A DNA stretch of 64,000 bases from a bacterium (GTDB taxonomy: Bacteria > Planctomycetota > UBA1135 > UBA2386). The notes under the pieces are model-generated. The model was not told the origin of the DNA. It did not search any database and was given only the letters and a program-made list of their open reading frames with translations. The position numbers and the translations under genes are program-made. The stretch is from positions 186,001 through 250,000 of the forward strand of contig JANSXC010000006.1 in the NCBI GenBank assembly GCA_024743115.1, read 5' to 3'. Positions 8,222-17,051 of the stretch are shown in pieces; the stretch's first letter is position 1; every line of letters begins with the position of its first letter.

Positions 8222-9379
8222 ATGAGCCTCGATCTGCCGGAACTCCTGTTGCTCGGGCCAGGGCCGTCACCGACGAGCCCGGCCGTGCGCTCAGCCCAGG
8301 CTCTGCCGCTCGTCGGTCACCTCGACCCGACGATGCTCGAGTTGCTGGATCGGGTGCAAGAACGATTGCGGCCGTTGTTCGGCGTCGACCACCGGCTCAC
8401 GTTGCCGCTCGCGGGCACGGGCTCTGCGGGTATGGAGGCGATGGTCAGCAATCTGATCGAGGCGGGCGATCGGGTGGTGGTCGGCGTGCACGGCGTCTTC
8501 GGCCAGCGTTTCGCCGAATCGGCGCGCCGCGCGGGCGCAGACGTCGCGACCGTGGAGGCGGAGTTCGGCACGCCGCTCGATCCCGACGCCATGGCGCGCA
8601 CGATCGCTGCCGGTCCGACGCGGACGGTCGTGGTCGTGCATGCGGAGACGAGCACCGGCGTGCTCACCGATCTTGCGCCGATCGCGGCCGCGGCACGCGC
8701 TGCCGGAGCGATGTTCGTCGTCGATTGCGTGACCAGCCTCGGTGGTCTCGAGCTGGATCTGCAGACACTGGGCGTCGATGCGGCCTTCAGCGGCACGCAG
8801 AAGTGTCTGTCCTGCCCGCCGGGACTCGCGCCCGTGACGTTCTCCGAGGCCGCGATCGAACGCGCCGCCGCTCGCCGCCAGCCGGCGCCGTTCTATTTCG
8901 ACCTCGGGCTCCTGACCGGCTACTTCGGTAGCGAGCGGGCGTATCACTACACCGCGCCGGTCAGCATGATCTATGCACTTGCCGCCGCGCTCGAAGAGGT
9001 CCATGCCGAAGGGCTCGCGGCGCGCGCGGAGCGCCACCGCGACGTCGCCGCCGCGCTGCGCGCCGGTCTCGGGCCCCTGGGGCTCGAACCGCTCGTGCCG
9101 GTCGAGCACGCCACCCCGATGCTGACCGCGATCCGCTACCCGGACGGCGTTGACGACCGTGCGTTCCGGTCGCATCTGCGGATGGTCCATGGCATCGAGG
9201 TCGGCGGTGGCCTCGGACCGCTGGCGGGCCGCGTTTTCCGGGTCGGTCTGATGGGCCACGGCGCGCGCCGTGAGAACGTCCTCACTGCCCTGGCGGCGTT
9301 CGGGGATGCGTTGCAGACGGCCGGGATGCGGCCCGACATCGGGGGCGCGCTGGCCGCAGCGCGCCAGGAGTTCACGTAG
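8222..9379 (+). CDS. Class V aminotransferase, alanine-glyoxylate type
   Basis: A PLP-dependent fold-type I aminotransferase of the AGXT/serine-pyruvate family, which interconverts glyoxylate or pyruvate with Ala, Ser or Gly. Family marks are LLLGPGPSPTSPAV at the start, the TGSAGMEA phosphate-binding loop, VVHAETSTGVLTDL, the PLP-contacting Asp in FVVDCVTSLGG, and the PLP lysine in SGTQKCLSCPPGLAP. The length of 385 residues is typical and the active site looks complete. Substrate cannot be fixed from sequence. It is a single gene in the rightward direction, with a weak inverted repeat (CACGT / ACGTG) across its stop codon. Confidence 0.92.
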   Translation: MSLDLPELLLLGPGPSPTSPAVRSAQALPLVGHLDPTMLELLDRVQERLRPLFGVDHRLTLPLAGTGSAGMEAMVSNLIEAGDRVVVGVHGVFGQRFAESARRAGADVATVEAEFGTPLDPDAMARTIAAGPTRTVVVVHAETSTGVLTDLAPIAAAARAAGAMFVVDCVTSLGGLELDLQTLGVDAAFSGTQKCLSCPPGLAPVTFSEAAIERAAARRQPAPFYFDLGLLTGYFGSERAYHYTAPVSMIYALAAALEEVHAEGLAARAERHRDVAAALRAGLGPLGLEPLVPVEHATPMLTAIRYPDGVDDRAFRSHLRMVHGIEVGGGLGPLAGRVFRVGLMGHGARRENVLTALAAFGDALQTAGMRPDIGGALAAARQEFT

Positions 9380-9602
9380 CGCGACGTGGCACGATCAGGG
9401 ACGTGAGTTCCTGGTCGGCCGTGCGCGCGAGAACGCCCACGAACCGGCGGATTCGGCGCGGCACCCGCGAGGTGGCACGGTCGCCAGGACACGGTTCTGG
9501 CGGTTCGCACTCTCGTGCCGCAGACTCCCCGTAGCATCCCGCCTCCTGGCACGGGTGCCCACGAGCCGATGAGCTCGACTGATCGAACCGCAAGACGCCC
9601 CG

Positions 9603-10235
9603 ATGACTGCTGCCGAGAATCCCTCCTCGAACCCCGATCCGATGACTGACCGCCTGCCTCCGCACGACCCCGAGACGCTGAAGGCGACGTTCGAGGCGAG
9701 CATTGCGACCAAGGAGCAGTTCGTCGCGCGGTGCTTGCCCGACCTCGCCCGCCTGTGCGATGCCGCTGTCGCCACGATTGCGCGGGGCGGCAAGATCATG
9801 CTGTGCGGCAATGGCGGCAGTTCGTGTGACGCGGCCCACGCCGCCGGCGAACTGGTCGGCTGGTTCGAGCGCAAGGAGCGCCCACCCTACGCGGCGATCG
9901 CGCTCGGCCATCAGGTTCCCAGCCTCACCGCGATCGGCAACGACGCCGGTTACGAGCACGTCTTTGCCCGCGAGGTCGAGGCGATCGGCAAGCCCGGCGA
10001 TCTGCTGATCGGCATCACGACCTCCGGCGGCAGCAAGAACGTCGTTGCCGCGCTGCGCGTCGCTCGCGACCGGCAGATCGCGACCGCGTTGCTCTGCGGT
10101 GAGAAGGTGGGGGCTGCGGCCGAGTACGCGGATGTCGCGATCCACGTGCCGTCGACGAACACCGCCCGCATCCAGGAGAGCCACCTGACCTGCGTGCACG
10201 TGCTCTGTGCCGCGGTCGAGAACGCGTTCGCCTAG
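9603..10235 (+). CDS. gmhA: SIS-domain sedoheptulose-7-phosphate isomerase, GmhA type
   Basis: GmhA converts sedoheptulose-7-phosphate to heptose-7-phosphate for ADP-heptose and LPS core or glycan synthesis. The SIS fold marks are LCGNGGSSCDAAHAAGE, TAIGNDAGYEHVFAREVE, GITTSGGSKNVVAAL and the closing TARIQESHLTCVHVLC, whose Gln-Glu-x-His is typical of GmhA rather than other SIS proteins. The length of 210 residues is close to the family norm. The ATG at 9603 is used; an ATG at 9642 (MTDRLPPH) is an alternative. No other heptose gene is seen nearby. Cytoplasmic. Confidence 0.88.
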   Translation: MTAAENPSSNPDPMTDRLPPHDPETLKATFEASIATKEQFVARCLPDLARLCDAAVATIARGGKIMLCGNGGSSCDAAHAAGELVGWFERKERPPYAAIALGHQVPSLTAIGNDAGYEHVFAREVEAIGKPGDLLIGITTSGGSKNVVAALRVARDRQIATALLCGEKVGAAAEYADVAIHVPSTNTARIQESHLTCVHVLCAAVENAFA

Positions 10236-10358
10236 CCGGCCGAGTCCGTCCGGTTGCGGGCGGCCGCGTGCGCCACGGGTGCGTTCGTTCTGCGCGGACA
10301 CGCCAGGCATCGCGTCGCCGGAACGGGCTGCCGCTTCCGCATCGTGGCTCGGTTCGTG

Positions 10359-11120
10359 CTACTTGCCAGCGGGCCGCGGCTTGGCGGGGTCCGAACGCCG
10401 CTCGCCGGTCAGCTCGGGGATCGTCGGCAGCTCGGGCAGGCTCGGCTTCACCGGTTTCCTGGTCCGGTCCTCGCGGATCTTCCAGCTCGTTGTGAACACG
10501 CCTTCGAACGCGTTGGCGGGCTTCATCGGACCATTGGGCGACGGGTCGGTGCTGCCGATCGCGGCCGCGGCGCGCAGCAGCGGTGAGGGGATCGGCTGAT
10601 GTGGGCGCCCGACGATCTCGGTGTCGACCGAGGTCTGCGTCACGGACATCCGCTGGTCCGGGAAGACGCGGTTGCTCCAGTGCCGCAGGCGCGGCAGGAG
10701 TTCCTCGAGGCTCGCGATGGGCTCGTCGCTGGCCAGGACCATGAACGTGGTGACAGCCTCGATCCCGGCACGCGTGGTCCAGTAGACCTCTGCGCCGGCC
10801 TGCTTGCCCGGGAGCACGGTCTGGCCGACCGGCAGCGGGTTGCCCGCGTCCGACTTCAGTCCCGGTGACGGGAACATGAGCAGGGTGCCGTCTTCGGCGC
10901 TGTGACTGAACACGTACAGGTGGCGCGCGCGGTTCAGCCGCACGGACAGCCGGATCGGCGTCTCGGGCGCCAGTTCTTCGTAGTTCTGGCCCTGGTGGAT
11001 GTCGGTGCCCTCGCCGATGCGCCACGTGCAGGCGGGCACGTCGGTATCGGGGGCGGTCTGCCAGTAGAAAACGCCGATCCCGAGCGCGAGCAGCGGCAGG
11101 ACGATCATGCGGATACGCAT
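10359..11120 (-). CDS. Membrane-anchored DUF4384-domain protein
   Basis: The 253-residue protein starts with one hydrophobic segment (MIVLPLLALGIGVFYW) that is a signal anchor, then a DUF4384-type domain: RLSVRLNRARHLYVFSHSAE followed by GTLLMFPSPGLKSDAGNPL. In other proteins this domain sits beside peptidase or kinase-linked stress proteins; its role is unknown. The C-terminus is rich in Pro, Lys and Arg. The ATG at 11120 is chosen since it places the anchor at the N-terminus; the longer frame upstream is Arg-rich noise. No partner gene is adjacent. Confidence 0.72.
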   Translation of the reverse strand: MRIRMIVLPLLALGIGVFYWQTAPDTDVPACTWRIGEGTDIHQGQNYEELAPETPIRLSVRLNRARHLYVFSHSAEDGTLLMFPSPGLKSDAGNPLPVGQTVLPGKQAGAEVYWTTRAGIEAVTTFMVLASDEPIASLEELLPRLRHWSNRVFPDQRMSVTQTSVDTEIVGRPHQPIPSPLLRAAAAIGSTDPSPNGPMKPANAFEGVFTTSWKIREDRTRKPVKPSLPELPTIPELTGERRSDPAKPRPAGK

Positions 11121-11200
11121 CGTGATGGCAGTATCGACGCCGCCACGGGGACTTCCTTGAGGTTCCTCGTGCCTGGCGCGGGAAATCCCCGCGGCAAACC

Positions 11201-11941
11201 TCAGCTCCCGTCGCGGTGGACGTGGAATGGGGAGGCCTGATCCGTCGGCATCACCAGGATCGTGTCCAGGTTGACGTGCGCCGGGCGGCCGGCCGCGAAC
11301 ACCACGCATTCGGCGACGTCGGCTGCTACCAGTGGGCGCATGCCGTCGTAGACCTGGTCCGCCTTCGGCTGGTCGCCGCGGAATCGCACGAGCGAGAACT
11401 CGGTCTCGACCATTCCCGGGTCGACGCTCGTCACGCGGACGCCGGTGCCGAGCGTCTCCATGCGCATCGCCTCGCAGATCGGCTGGAGCGCGCGTTTGCT
11501 ACCGCAGTAGACTCCGCCGCCGGGATACGCCTTGTGTCCGGCGATCGACCCGATGACCACGACATGGCCGTGCTTGCGCTCGATCATCTGCGGCAATACG
11601 CGCCGTGTCACCTCGAGCAGGCCGAGCACGTTGGTCTCGATCATCTCGCGCCAGGCTTCGCCGGTGCCCTCGGCGATCTTTTCGACGCCGCGCGCGAGTC
11701 CGGCGTTGTTGACCAGCACATCGATCGGACCGTGGCGCTCGACTGCGCCATCGACGAACGCGGCCACGCTGTCCGCTGCGGTGACATCGAGCTGGCTGCA
11801 GAAGGCGTCGCTCGCGATTCCTGCAAGGCGGTCGGCTCGACGTGCGCCGAGCGATAGGCGATCTCCCAGGCCTGCGAACGCTTCCGCGCAGGCCCGGCCG
11901 ATGCCGGAGCTCGCGCCCGTGATCACGACGTGACGGCTCAT
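11201..11941 (-). CDS. Short-chain dehydrogenase/reductase (SDR), NADP-dependent type
   Basis: A classical SDR of 246 residues. It has the cofactor motif TGASSGIGRA at 8-17, an Arg pair after beta-2 (GARRADR) that suggests NADP(H), the NNAG motif, the catalytic Ser in VIGSIAGHKAYPGG and YCGSK for the Tyr-x3-Lys pair. The C-terminal end resembles the YdfG/3-hydroxy acid dehydrogenase subgroup (VRPAHVNLD-like). Substrate unknown. It starts at 11941, 15 bases downstream of the TauE/SafE gene stop on the same strand; a TAAGGT hexamer 7 bases before the ATG lies in that gap. Confidence 0.88.
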   Translation of the reverse strand: MSRHVVITGASSGIGRACAEAFAGLGDRLSLGARRADRLAGIASDAFCSQLDVTAADSVAAFVDGAVERHGPIDVLVNNAGLARGVEKIAEGTGEAWREMIETNVLGLLEVTRRVLPQMIERKHGHVVVIGSIAGHKAYPGGGVYCGSKRALQPICEAMRMETLGTGVRVTSVDPGMVETEFSLVRFRGDQPKADQVYDGMRPLVAADVAECVVFAAGRPAHVNLDTILVMPTDQASPFHVHRDGS

Positions 11942-11948
11942 CGCCGCG

Positions 11949-11954
11949 ACCTTA
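11949..11954 (-). promoter_or_regulatory. -10-like hexamer TAAGGT before the SDR gene
   Basis: TAAGGT ends 7 bases before the ATG at 11941 without a Shine-Dalgarno, in the 15-base gap after the upstream gene. Confidence 0.3.
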
Positions 11955-11956
11955 CG

Positions 11957-12715
11957 TCAGTTCGAGGTCAGCGCGAGGGCGATGTGGCGCAACTGATCGG
12001 CCAGGCACAGCGCCGCGATGACGATGACCACGCGGCGAATCGCGTCAGCGCCCTTCTTGACACCCCAATGACTTGCGAGGTAGCTGCCCAGCGCGCAGCC
12101 TGCGGCGAGTGCGAGGGCCGGCGGCCATTCGATCGCGTCCTCGAACACGAACACGGCCGCGCTCGTGACCGACGTCAGGATGACGACCGCGCTCTTCGCC
12201 GCCAGCACGGCGACGAGGTCGCGGCGGTAGGCGCCGACCAGGACGAACGTCGCGACCAGCCCGGTGCCGACCTGGACATAACCCATGTGCATGCCGATGA
12301 AGAAGCAGCCGAGGAACGCGAGCCACCGCGGTCGCTGGGTGTCTTCCTCCTGATCGTTCCGGCGGCGCAGCTGCTGCACGAGCAGCATCACGAGCACCGC
12401 GGCGAGGTAGCCGCGGAACGCCAGATCCGGCAGGCTCGTGGCCAGCTGGCTGCCGACCAGGGCCCCGGGCACCGCCGCGAGGCCCTGTAGCCAGGCCCGC
12501 CCCGGGATCCGATGACCGGCCCGCAGGAACCCGAGGGCCGCGAACGCCCCGATGGCTACCGCGGAGACGCGCGTCGAGGGGTTGGCTTCGCCGAGCGGCA
12601 GGCCCCAGAGCCACTCGAAGGCGAGCAGCCCGAGCACACCGGCTCCGCCGGCCAGGTTGTTGATGGCTCCCATCGCGACGCCGAGGGCGATCGTGATGAC
12701 GATGGCGAACAGCAT
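11957..12715 (-). CDS. TauE/SafE family membrane transporter
   Basis: A 252-residue polytopic protein with about eight membrane segments. The N-terminal GVAMGAINNLAGGAGVLG and the internal FFIGMHMGYVQVGTGLVAT are the paired half-repeat motifs of the TauE/SafE (DUF81) family of sulfite, sulfoacetate or other organic anion exporters. It lies upstream of the SDR gene and downstream of malate dehydrogenase on the same strand, but nothing in these neighbours fixes the substrate. The ATG at 12715 follows a C/G-rich stretch without a Shine-Dalgarno. Confidence 0.85.
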   Translation of the reverse strand: MLFAIVITIALGVAMGAINNLAGGAGVLGLLAFEWLWGLPLGEANPSTRVSAVAIGAFAALGFLRAGHRIPGRAWLQGLAAVPGALVGSQLATSLPDLAFRGYLAAVLVMLLVQQLRRRNDQEEDTQRPRWLAFLGCFFIGMHMGYVQVGTGLVATFVLVGAYRRDLVAVLAAKSAVVILTSVTSAAVFVFEDAIEWPPALALAAGCALGSYLASHWGVKKGADAIRRVVIVIAALCLADQLRHIALALTSN

Positions 12716-12782
12716 GGCGGGGAGCGGGCAGCGGGTCGTGCGGCGGCCCGACCCAATCCGTCGGGCTCAGCCTCAACCGGGA

Positions 12783-13772
12783 TCAGCCGTTCAGCAGGTC
12801 CTTGACCATCGAGCGTTCGTCCTCGAGTTCGGCCCAGGTGATGCCCGCCTTCTCCTTGCTGAAGTCGTTCATTTCGAGACCCTGCACGATCGACCAGTTG
12901 CCGTTGCCGTCGGTCGTGCACGGGAATCCGCTGATGATGCCTTCGGGCGTGCCGTAGCTGCCGTCGCTGACGACGCAGAGCGATGCCCAGTCGTCGGCCG
13001 TCGTCGGCGTGTAGAGGCTGCGGGCGTGATCGCAGGCCGCCTTGGCTGCGGACATCGCGGACGACTTGCCGCGCGCGTTGATGATCGCCTTGCCGCGTTC
13101 CTGGACGGTCTTGAGGAACTCGCCCTTCAGCCACGCGTCGTCGTTCACGGCAGCGGCCGCCGCCTGGCCCGCGATCGTGGCGTGGTGCCAGTCCGGGTAC
13201 TGCGTGTTGCTGTGGTTGCCCCAGATCGTGACGTTTCGGATCTCCGACCAGTGCTTGCCGGCCTTGTTGGCGAGCTGAGCCTTGGCGCGGTTCTGGTCCA
13301 GTCGCGTCATCGCCGTGAAGCGATCCGCGGGCACGCCCTTGGCATTGTGCATCGCGATCAGGCAGTTCGTGTTGCACGGGTTGCCGACGACGACGACTCG
13401 GACATCCGGGCCTGCGGTCTCGGCGATCGCCTGCCCTTGGCCGATGAAGATCTTGCCGTTGTCCTGGAGCAGATCCTGGCGCTCCATCCCCGGTCCGCGG
13501 GGCTTGCTGCCGACCAGCATGCAGAGGTCCGCATCCTTGAATGCGACCTTGGGGTCGTCCGAACACGAAACGCTGCGCAACAACGGGAACGCGCAGTCCT
13601 CGAGCTCCATGCGCACGCCTTCGAGCGCGGGCAGGACCGGCGTCACTTCGAGCAGTTGCAGTGCGATCTCGACATCCGGGCCGAATACCCCGCCCTCGGC
13701 GAGCATCGGCAGTAGCGAATAACCGATCTGGCCGGCTGCTCCGGTGACCGCGACACGTTTCACTTGAGTCAT
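12783..13772 (-). CDS. mdh: Malate dehydrogenase
   Basis: The TCA-cycle enzyme interconverting malate and oxaloacetate with NAD(H). Evidence: [18 protein letters not shown] at the N-terminus, the [20 protein letters not shown] loop, [24 protein letters not shown] with the catalytic Asp/Arg region, and [12 protein letters not shown] with the catalytic His. These are features of the cytosolic/Thermus-like group with about 329 residues. The start is supported by a TGCAAT hexamer six bases before the ATG at 13772. A 13-base tandem repeat lies 33 bases upstream. Confidence 0.95.
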   Translation of the reverse strand: MTQVKRVAVTGAAGQIGYSLLPMLAEGGVFGPDVEIALQLLEVTPVLPALEGVRMELEDCAFPLLRSVSCSDDPKVAFKDADLCMLVGSKPRGPGMERQDLLQDNGKIFIGQGQAIAETAGPDVRVVVVGNPCNTNCLIAMHNAKGVPADRFTAMTRLDQNRAKAQLANKAGKHWSEIRNVTIWGNHSNTQYPDWHHATIAGQAAAAAVNDDAWLKGEFLKTVQERGKAIINARGKSSAMSAAKAACDHARSLYTPTTADDWASLCVVSDGSYGTPEGIISGFPCTTDGNGNWSIVQGLEMNDFSKEKAGITWAELEDERSMVKDLLNG

Positions 13773-13804
13773 GCAGGCATTGCAGCCGCCGTCGGCGCAC
13801 TTTC

Positions 13805-13856
13805 AAGGGAGTGCGGCAAGGGAGTGCGGCAAGGGAGTGCGGCAACGGAGCGCGGC
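13805..13856. repeat. Tandem repeat, 13-base unit, four copies
   Basis: AAGGGAGTGCGGC repeats exactly at 13805, 13818 and 13831; a fourth copy at 13844 has two changes. It lies between the mdh start and the stop of the Dabb gene (both leftward). Confidence 0.85.
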
Positions 13857-13947
13857 AGGGGGGGGCGCAGTTCACGGGCGCGTCGGCGCCTGATCCCACG
13901 AGGGCGTCAGTTATGGACGAAGCAGGGCTCAGGCGGGTCGGGGCCGA

Positions 13948-14253
13948 TCAGAGGCCGTCCGCGCCGTCACCCTGGGCCACGATCCGGGACTCGACGATCG
14001 GGCCCAGCTCCTCGTCGTCGACGCGCACGTATTCCGGGTGCCGCAGAAAGATCTCGCACGCCTTGCGGTTCTCGAATCCCGAGAACAGCACCAGGTTGTA
14101 GCCACCGCGGTCCTTCGCGACGTTGTGCGTCACGTTGAGGAACTCGACTCCCGGCATCGTCTCGACGAGATCCTGCAGGGCCGTGCGCGCGTTGCGCACC
14201 CGGTCCAGCGAGATACCGGGTTTCAGGGCGAAGAGGATGACGCAGTGGAACAT
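13948..14253 (-). CDS. Dabb-domain (stress-responsive alpha/beta barrel) protein
   Basis: The 101-residue product fits the Dabb family, ferredoxin-like dimeric barrels: it starts MFHCVILFALKPG, has the helix-forming DRVRNARTALQDLVETMPGV, then NLVLFSGFENRKACEIFLRH and ends with HPEYV plus an acidic tail. Members are small enzymes such as olivetolic acid cyclase or uncharacterised stress proteins; the activity here is unknown. The ATG at 14253 is chosen because it begins exactly at the domain. It lies downstream of the DUF2203 gene on the same strand. Confidence 0.8.
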   Translation of the reverse strand: MFHCVILFALKPGISLDRVRNARTALQDLVETMPGVEFLNVTHNVAKDRGGYNLVLFSGFENRKACEIFLRHPEYVRVDDEELGPIVESRIVAQGDGADGL

Positions 14254-14324
14254 GGATCCGACCGGAGAGTATCCGGCCCGATCGTCGATTTCCCGATCAT
14301 CGAGTTCGCAGGTGTCGAGCACGC

Positions 14325-14354
14325 GGCCGGCCCGAACTCGGCCGGCCCGAACTC
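14325..14354. repeat. Tandem repeat next to a stop codon, 15-base unit, two copies
   Basis: GGCCGGCCCGAACTC is repeated exactly at 14325 and 14340. The array ends 4 bases from the stop codon of the leftward DUF2203 gene, so it begins its 3' untranslated region. Confidence 0.7.
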
Positions 14355-14358
14355 GGGC

Positions 14359-14769
14359 TCAGGCTTCGCGCGTCTTGACCTTGAGCGGCCGGCGCTGCTC
14401 GCGCTCTTCGCCCACGGGGTGGCCGAAGCAGACCGACTCACCCTCGCCCTCCTGCCAGCAGAATACGACCGGACCGTTCTTGCTGGCGCCGGGGATGTGG
14501 ATCGTCAGCGGGTTGGCGCGGAAGACGCTCAGCCCGAGATCTTCGAGCTCCTGCCGACAGGCGGCGATGCCCTCGTCCTGTTCCCAGATCCGCGCGTCGA
14601 GCTCGGCGAGCTCATTGCGCAGCCCTTCGGGGGTGGACGCGGCCTCGAGCTGGCGCCGACGGCGGTCCAGCGTGCGGCGGAGATCACGGCGCTCGAGCCA
14701 CTCGTTGGCAATGACGCTGACCAGCTTGATCGCCTCGTTTGCCTCGGGAAGTGAGTAGGTGCGCTTCAT
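14359..14769 (-). CDS. DUF2203 family protein
   Basis: The 136-residue product starts MKRTYSLPEANEAIKLVSVI and continues with a long Arg/Glu-rich helix, then LTIHIPGASKNGPVVFCWQEGE and VCFGHPVGEE, the pattern of the DUF2203 family (a helical pair followed by a conserved W-x-E and FGH end). Function is unknown. A GGAG 8 bases before the ATG at 14769 is a reasonable ribosome binding site. Its stop is followed by a 15-base tandem repeat. Confidence 0.8.
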   Translation of the reverse strand: MKRTYSLPEANEAIKLVSVIANEWLERRDLRRTLDRRRRQLEAASTPEGLRNELAELDARIWEQDEGIAACRQELEDLGLSVFRANPLTIHIPGASKNGPVVFCWQEGEGESVCFGHPVGEEREQRRPLKVKTREA

Positions 14770-15434
14770 GGTTGAGCTCCGGGAAGTGGGGCCTGAGGTC
14801 CACCAGATTGTTGGACCACTAGGTTCAACGCGGAACGCCGCAGGAAGTTGCTGCTCTCCGCTGACATTTCTTAGTGTGACGGCGGGGCGTGGTTACCAAG
14901 TGCGCCCCGGATGAAGTTCTCGTGAGTCCAGGAAAGGGAAGAAATCGCTCGTGGCTTCGTCCTATTGGCATGATGGACCGGGGTGTGAGCTGCTTGTCAG
15001 GTCCGTCCGGAGCGTTCGTGACGCGGTCTGCACGTCGCGCCGAAAACTCCCGATAGGGTCCCTCGCATTCCGCCGTTTCACAGGGCCGGATCACCGCCCG
15101 GGATCCGGCGCTCGCGAATGCGCGCGTGTGCTTCGGATTGTCAAAGATCCCGCCGGCTGTCAGAGATCCATCTGGCTCGCGTGATCGCGAGTCGGTCCAC
15201 GAACCTGACGCCGACCGCAGTCGGCGAGCCGGGAAAAACCGTGGTCGGCCGCCGGGTTGTCCGTCCCCAGGCTGCCACGTCGCTTCCTCACTTCGCCCGA
15301 AGTGCTTCCTCGTCGGCGACCGACCACTGTCAATAGAGTGGTTCGAGGGGGGCAAGAACGCGGCGCTCGCCGCGAAGATTCTGCGGCCGACTTTCCGCTC
15401 GCCGGCCAACGTCACTGCCATAGACTGCCCAGCG
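14770..15434. other. 665-base gap between DUF2203 and glpD
   Basis: No convincing gene is seen. The left part is less GC-rich and holds a small inverted repeat (GGTCCA / TGGACC, 14797-14817). The right part, before glpD, carries several perfect short hairpins: CTCGCG/CGCGAG at 15176-15191, GCCGAC/GTCGGC at 15213-15228, CACTT/AAGTG near 15292-15305 and CCACT/AGTGG near 15324-15341. The stretch could be a structured leader or simply a 3' and 5' flanking region; I cannot identify an RNA family. Confidence 0.4.
15421..15426 (+). promoter_or_regulatory. -10-like hexamer TAGACT before glpD
   Basis: TAGACT ends 8 bases before a TTG at 15435. The geometry matches other genes in this window and supports the TTG as the glpD start. 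Confidence 0.35.
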
Positions 15435-16988
15435 TTGCGAACCGATCCGCGAAGCCTCCACGACACAACGGCTGACCTGCTCGTCGTCGGCGCGGGTATC
15501 CAGGGCGCGGCGATCGCGCGCGACGCGGCCGTGCGCGGACTCGCGGTGGTGCTCTGCGACGGTCGCGACTTCGCGGCCGGGACCAGCTCGCGCAGCAGCA
15601 AACTCGTACACGGTGGGCTGCGGTATCTGCGGCAGGGCCACTTCGCGCTCGTGCGCGAAGCGTTGCGCGAGCGCGAGCTGCTGCTGCGTTCGACGCCGCA
15701 TCTCGTCCGGCCGTTGCCGATGCTCATGCCGTTCTTCGCGCGGAAGAACGGAGTTCGCCCGGTCTCCCGCGCGGCGATGCGCCTTGCCACCAGGGCCTAT
15801 TCGTGGCTCGCCGGTCGCAGCACCCTGCCGGGCCCGCGACCGCTGACGGCCGCAGCGGCGGCCCAGGCGTTCCCTGGTTTGCGCACGAGTGGCCTGCGGT
15901 CGGCGCTCGAGTTCTTCGACGCGGCGACGCAGGACACCCGGCTGACGCTCGCAAACGTGATCGCCGCGGCCGAGTCCGGCGCGCGCGTCGTGAACCACTG
16001 CGCGCTGCGGGCCGTGGATCAGGATGGCGTACGGCTCGTCGATCGCTTGTCCGGCGACGAGGTGCGGCTCCGTGTCGAGCACGTGATCAACGCGGCTGGC
16101 CCGGCGGTCGATGCGGTGCGGCGCCGCGCCGGGATCGACGGCGAGGACCTCGTGCGGCACAGCCGCGGCAGCCATCTCGTGCTGCCACCTCGCGCCGGGG
16201 AAACGTCGCTCGCGGCGTTCCTGCCCGACGGCCGCATCCAGTTCGTCATCCCGCACCGCGAGGGCACGATTTGCGGCACGACCGACGTCGACGATCCGCT
16301 CGCCGACACCGAGACCGGGCCGCCGACGGCCGATCTCGATTACGTGCACGAGGCGCTCGGCTGGTTGCTCGATCCCGCTCCGGCGCGCGGTGACATCCGC
16401 GCGGCCTACGCCGGCTGGCGCGCGCTGCCGGCCGTGCAGGGGCCAGCGGGCGGCGTCAATCGCGAGGCGTTCACGGTCACGGAATCGACCCCGAACGGCC
16501 GGATGCATTCTGTCGTCGGCGGCAAGTTGACGACCCATCGCGCCCTGGCCGAACGCACGCTCGCCCGGTTGTTCCGGCTCAGCAAGCGCTCGCCGACGCG
16601 GCGGCTCGCCTTGCCGGGTGGCGACGGGCCACGCGAGGTGCGCGATCCGCTGTGGTGGCGTCACGGCAGCCGCGCGCACGCGATCTGGGAACTCGCGGCC
16701 AGCGATCGACGGCTCGCCGAGCCGCTCAGCCCGCACCGGCCCTTTCTCGTCGCCGAAGCCGTCTACGCGATCCGGAACGAAGGGGTCGTGACGCTCGCGG
16801 ACCTGCTCCTGCGGCGGCTCGTCGACCCGCGCGGACCATGCCTCGAGCGCGAGAGTCTCGCACGCGCCTACGACGTCTTCCGCCAGCACGCCGCGAGTGA
16901 TCGCGGTGAGGACGAGATCACGGAGCTGCTGCGAGAGGTCGAGGTCGAGCGCGGCGACCTGTGGGCGTGGCAGTCCGGCACCGGGTGA
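15435..16988 (+). CDS. glpD: FAD-dependent glycerol-3-phosphate dehydrogenase
   Basis: GlpD oxidises glycerol-3-phosphate to dihydroxyacetone phosphate and feeds electrons to quinone at the inner membrane face. Visible: the FAD motif LLVVGAGIQGAAIARDAAVR, the family signature GTSSRSSKLVHGGLRYLRQG, NAAGPAVDAV, IPHREGTICGTTDVDDPL and GGKLTTHRALAE, then the C-terminal DAO_C region. No ATG or GTG exists near the domain start; the TTG at 15435 gives a 517-residue protein of usual length, supported by TAGACT 8 bases upstream. Upstream in-frame sequence to 15126 is not domain-like. A GC-rich hairpin overlaps its stop codon. Confidence 0.9.
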   Translation: MRTDPRSLHDTTADLLVVGAGIQGAAIARDAAVRGLAVVLCDGRDFAAGTSSRSSKLVHGGLRYLRQGHFALVREALRERELLLRSTPHLVRPLPMLMPFFARKNGVRPVSRAAMRLATRAYSWLAGRSTLPGPRPLTAAAAAQAFPGLRTSGLRSALEFFDAATQDTRLTLANVIAAAESGARVVNHCALRAVDQDGVRLVDRLSGDEVRLRVEHVINAAGPAVDAVRRRAGIDGEDLVRHSRGSHLVLPPRAGETSLAAFLPDGRIQFVIPHREGTICGTTDVDDPLADTETGPPTADLDYVHEALGWLLDPAPARGDIRAAYAGWRALPAVQGPAGGVNREAFTVTESTPNGRMHSVVGGKLTTHRALAERTLARLFRLSKRSPTRRLALPGGDGPREVRDPLWWRHGSRAHAIWELAASDRRLAEPLSPHRPFLVAEAVYAIRNEGVVTLADLLLRRLVDPRGPCLERESLARAYDVFRQHAASDRGEDEITELLREVEVERGDLWAWQSGTG

Positions 16989-17001
16989 TCGGTTCGCCCG
17001 G
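16981..17001 (+). terminator. GC-rich hairpin overlapping the glpD stop codon
   Basis: CCGGGTG pairs with CGCCCGG (one G-T wobble) around a 7-base loop; the TGA lies in the stem and loop. No T-run follows. Confidence 0.4.
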
Positions 17002-17051
17002 CGTCGGCCGATCCGCTGGAACCCCGGCCGTCGCGCCGTTCTACTGACCCT

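Noticed and set aside
9480..9560. TGGCACG sequences before the GmhA gene as sigma-54 sites
   Set aside because: No TTGC follows at the required distance in either copy.
14985..15020. Sequence like the SRP RNA core (GTCAGGTCCG)
   Set aside because: The GNRA loop and the AGCAG side are missing, so the helix 8 structure cannot form.
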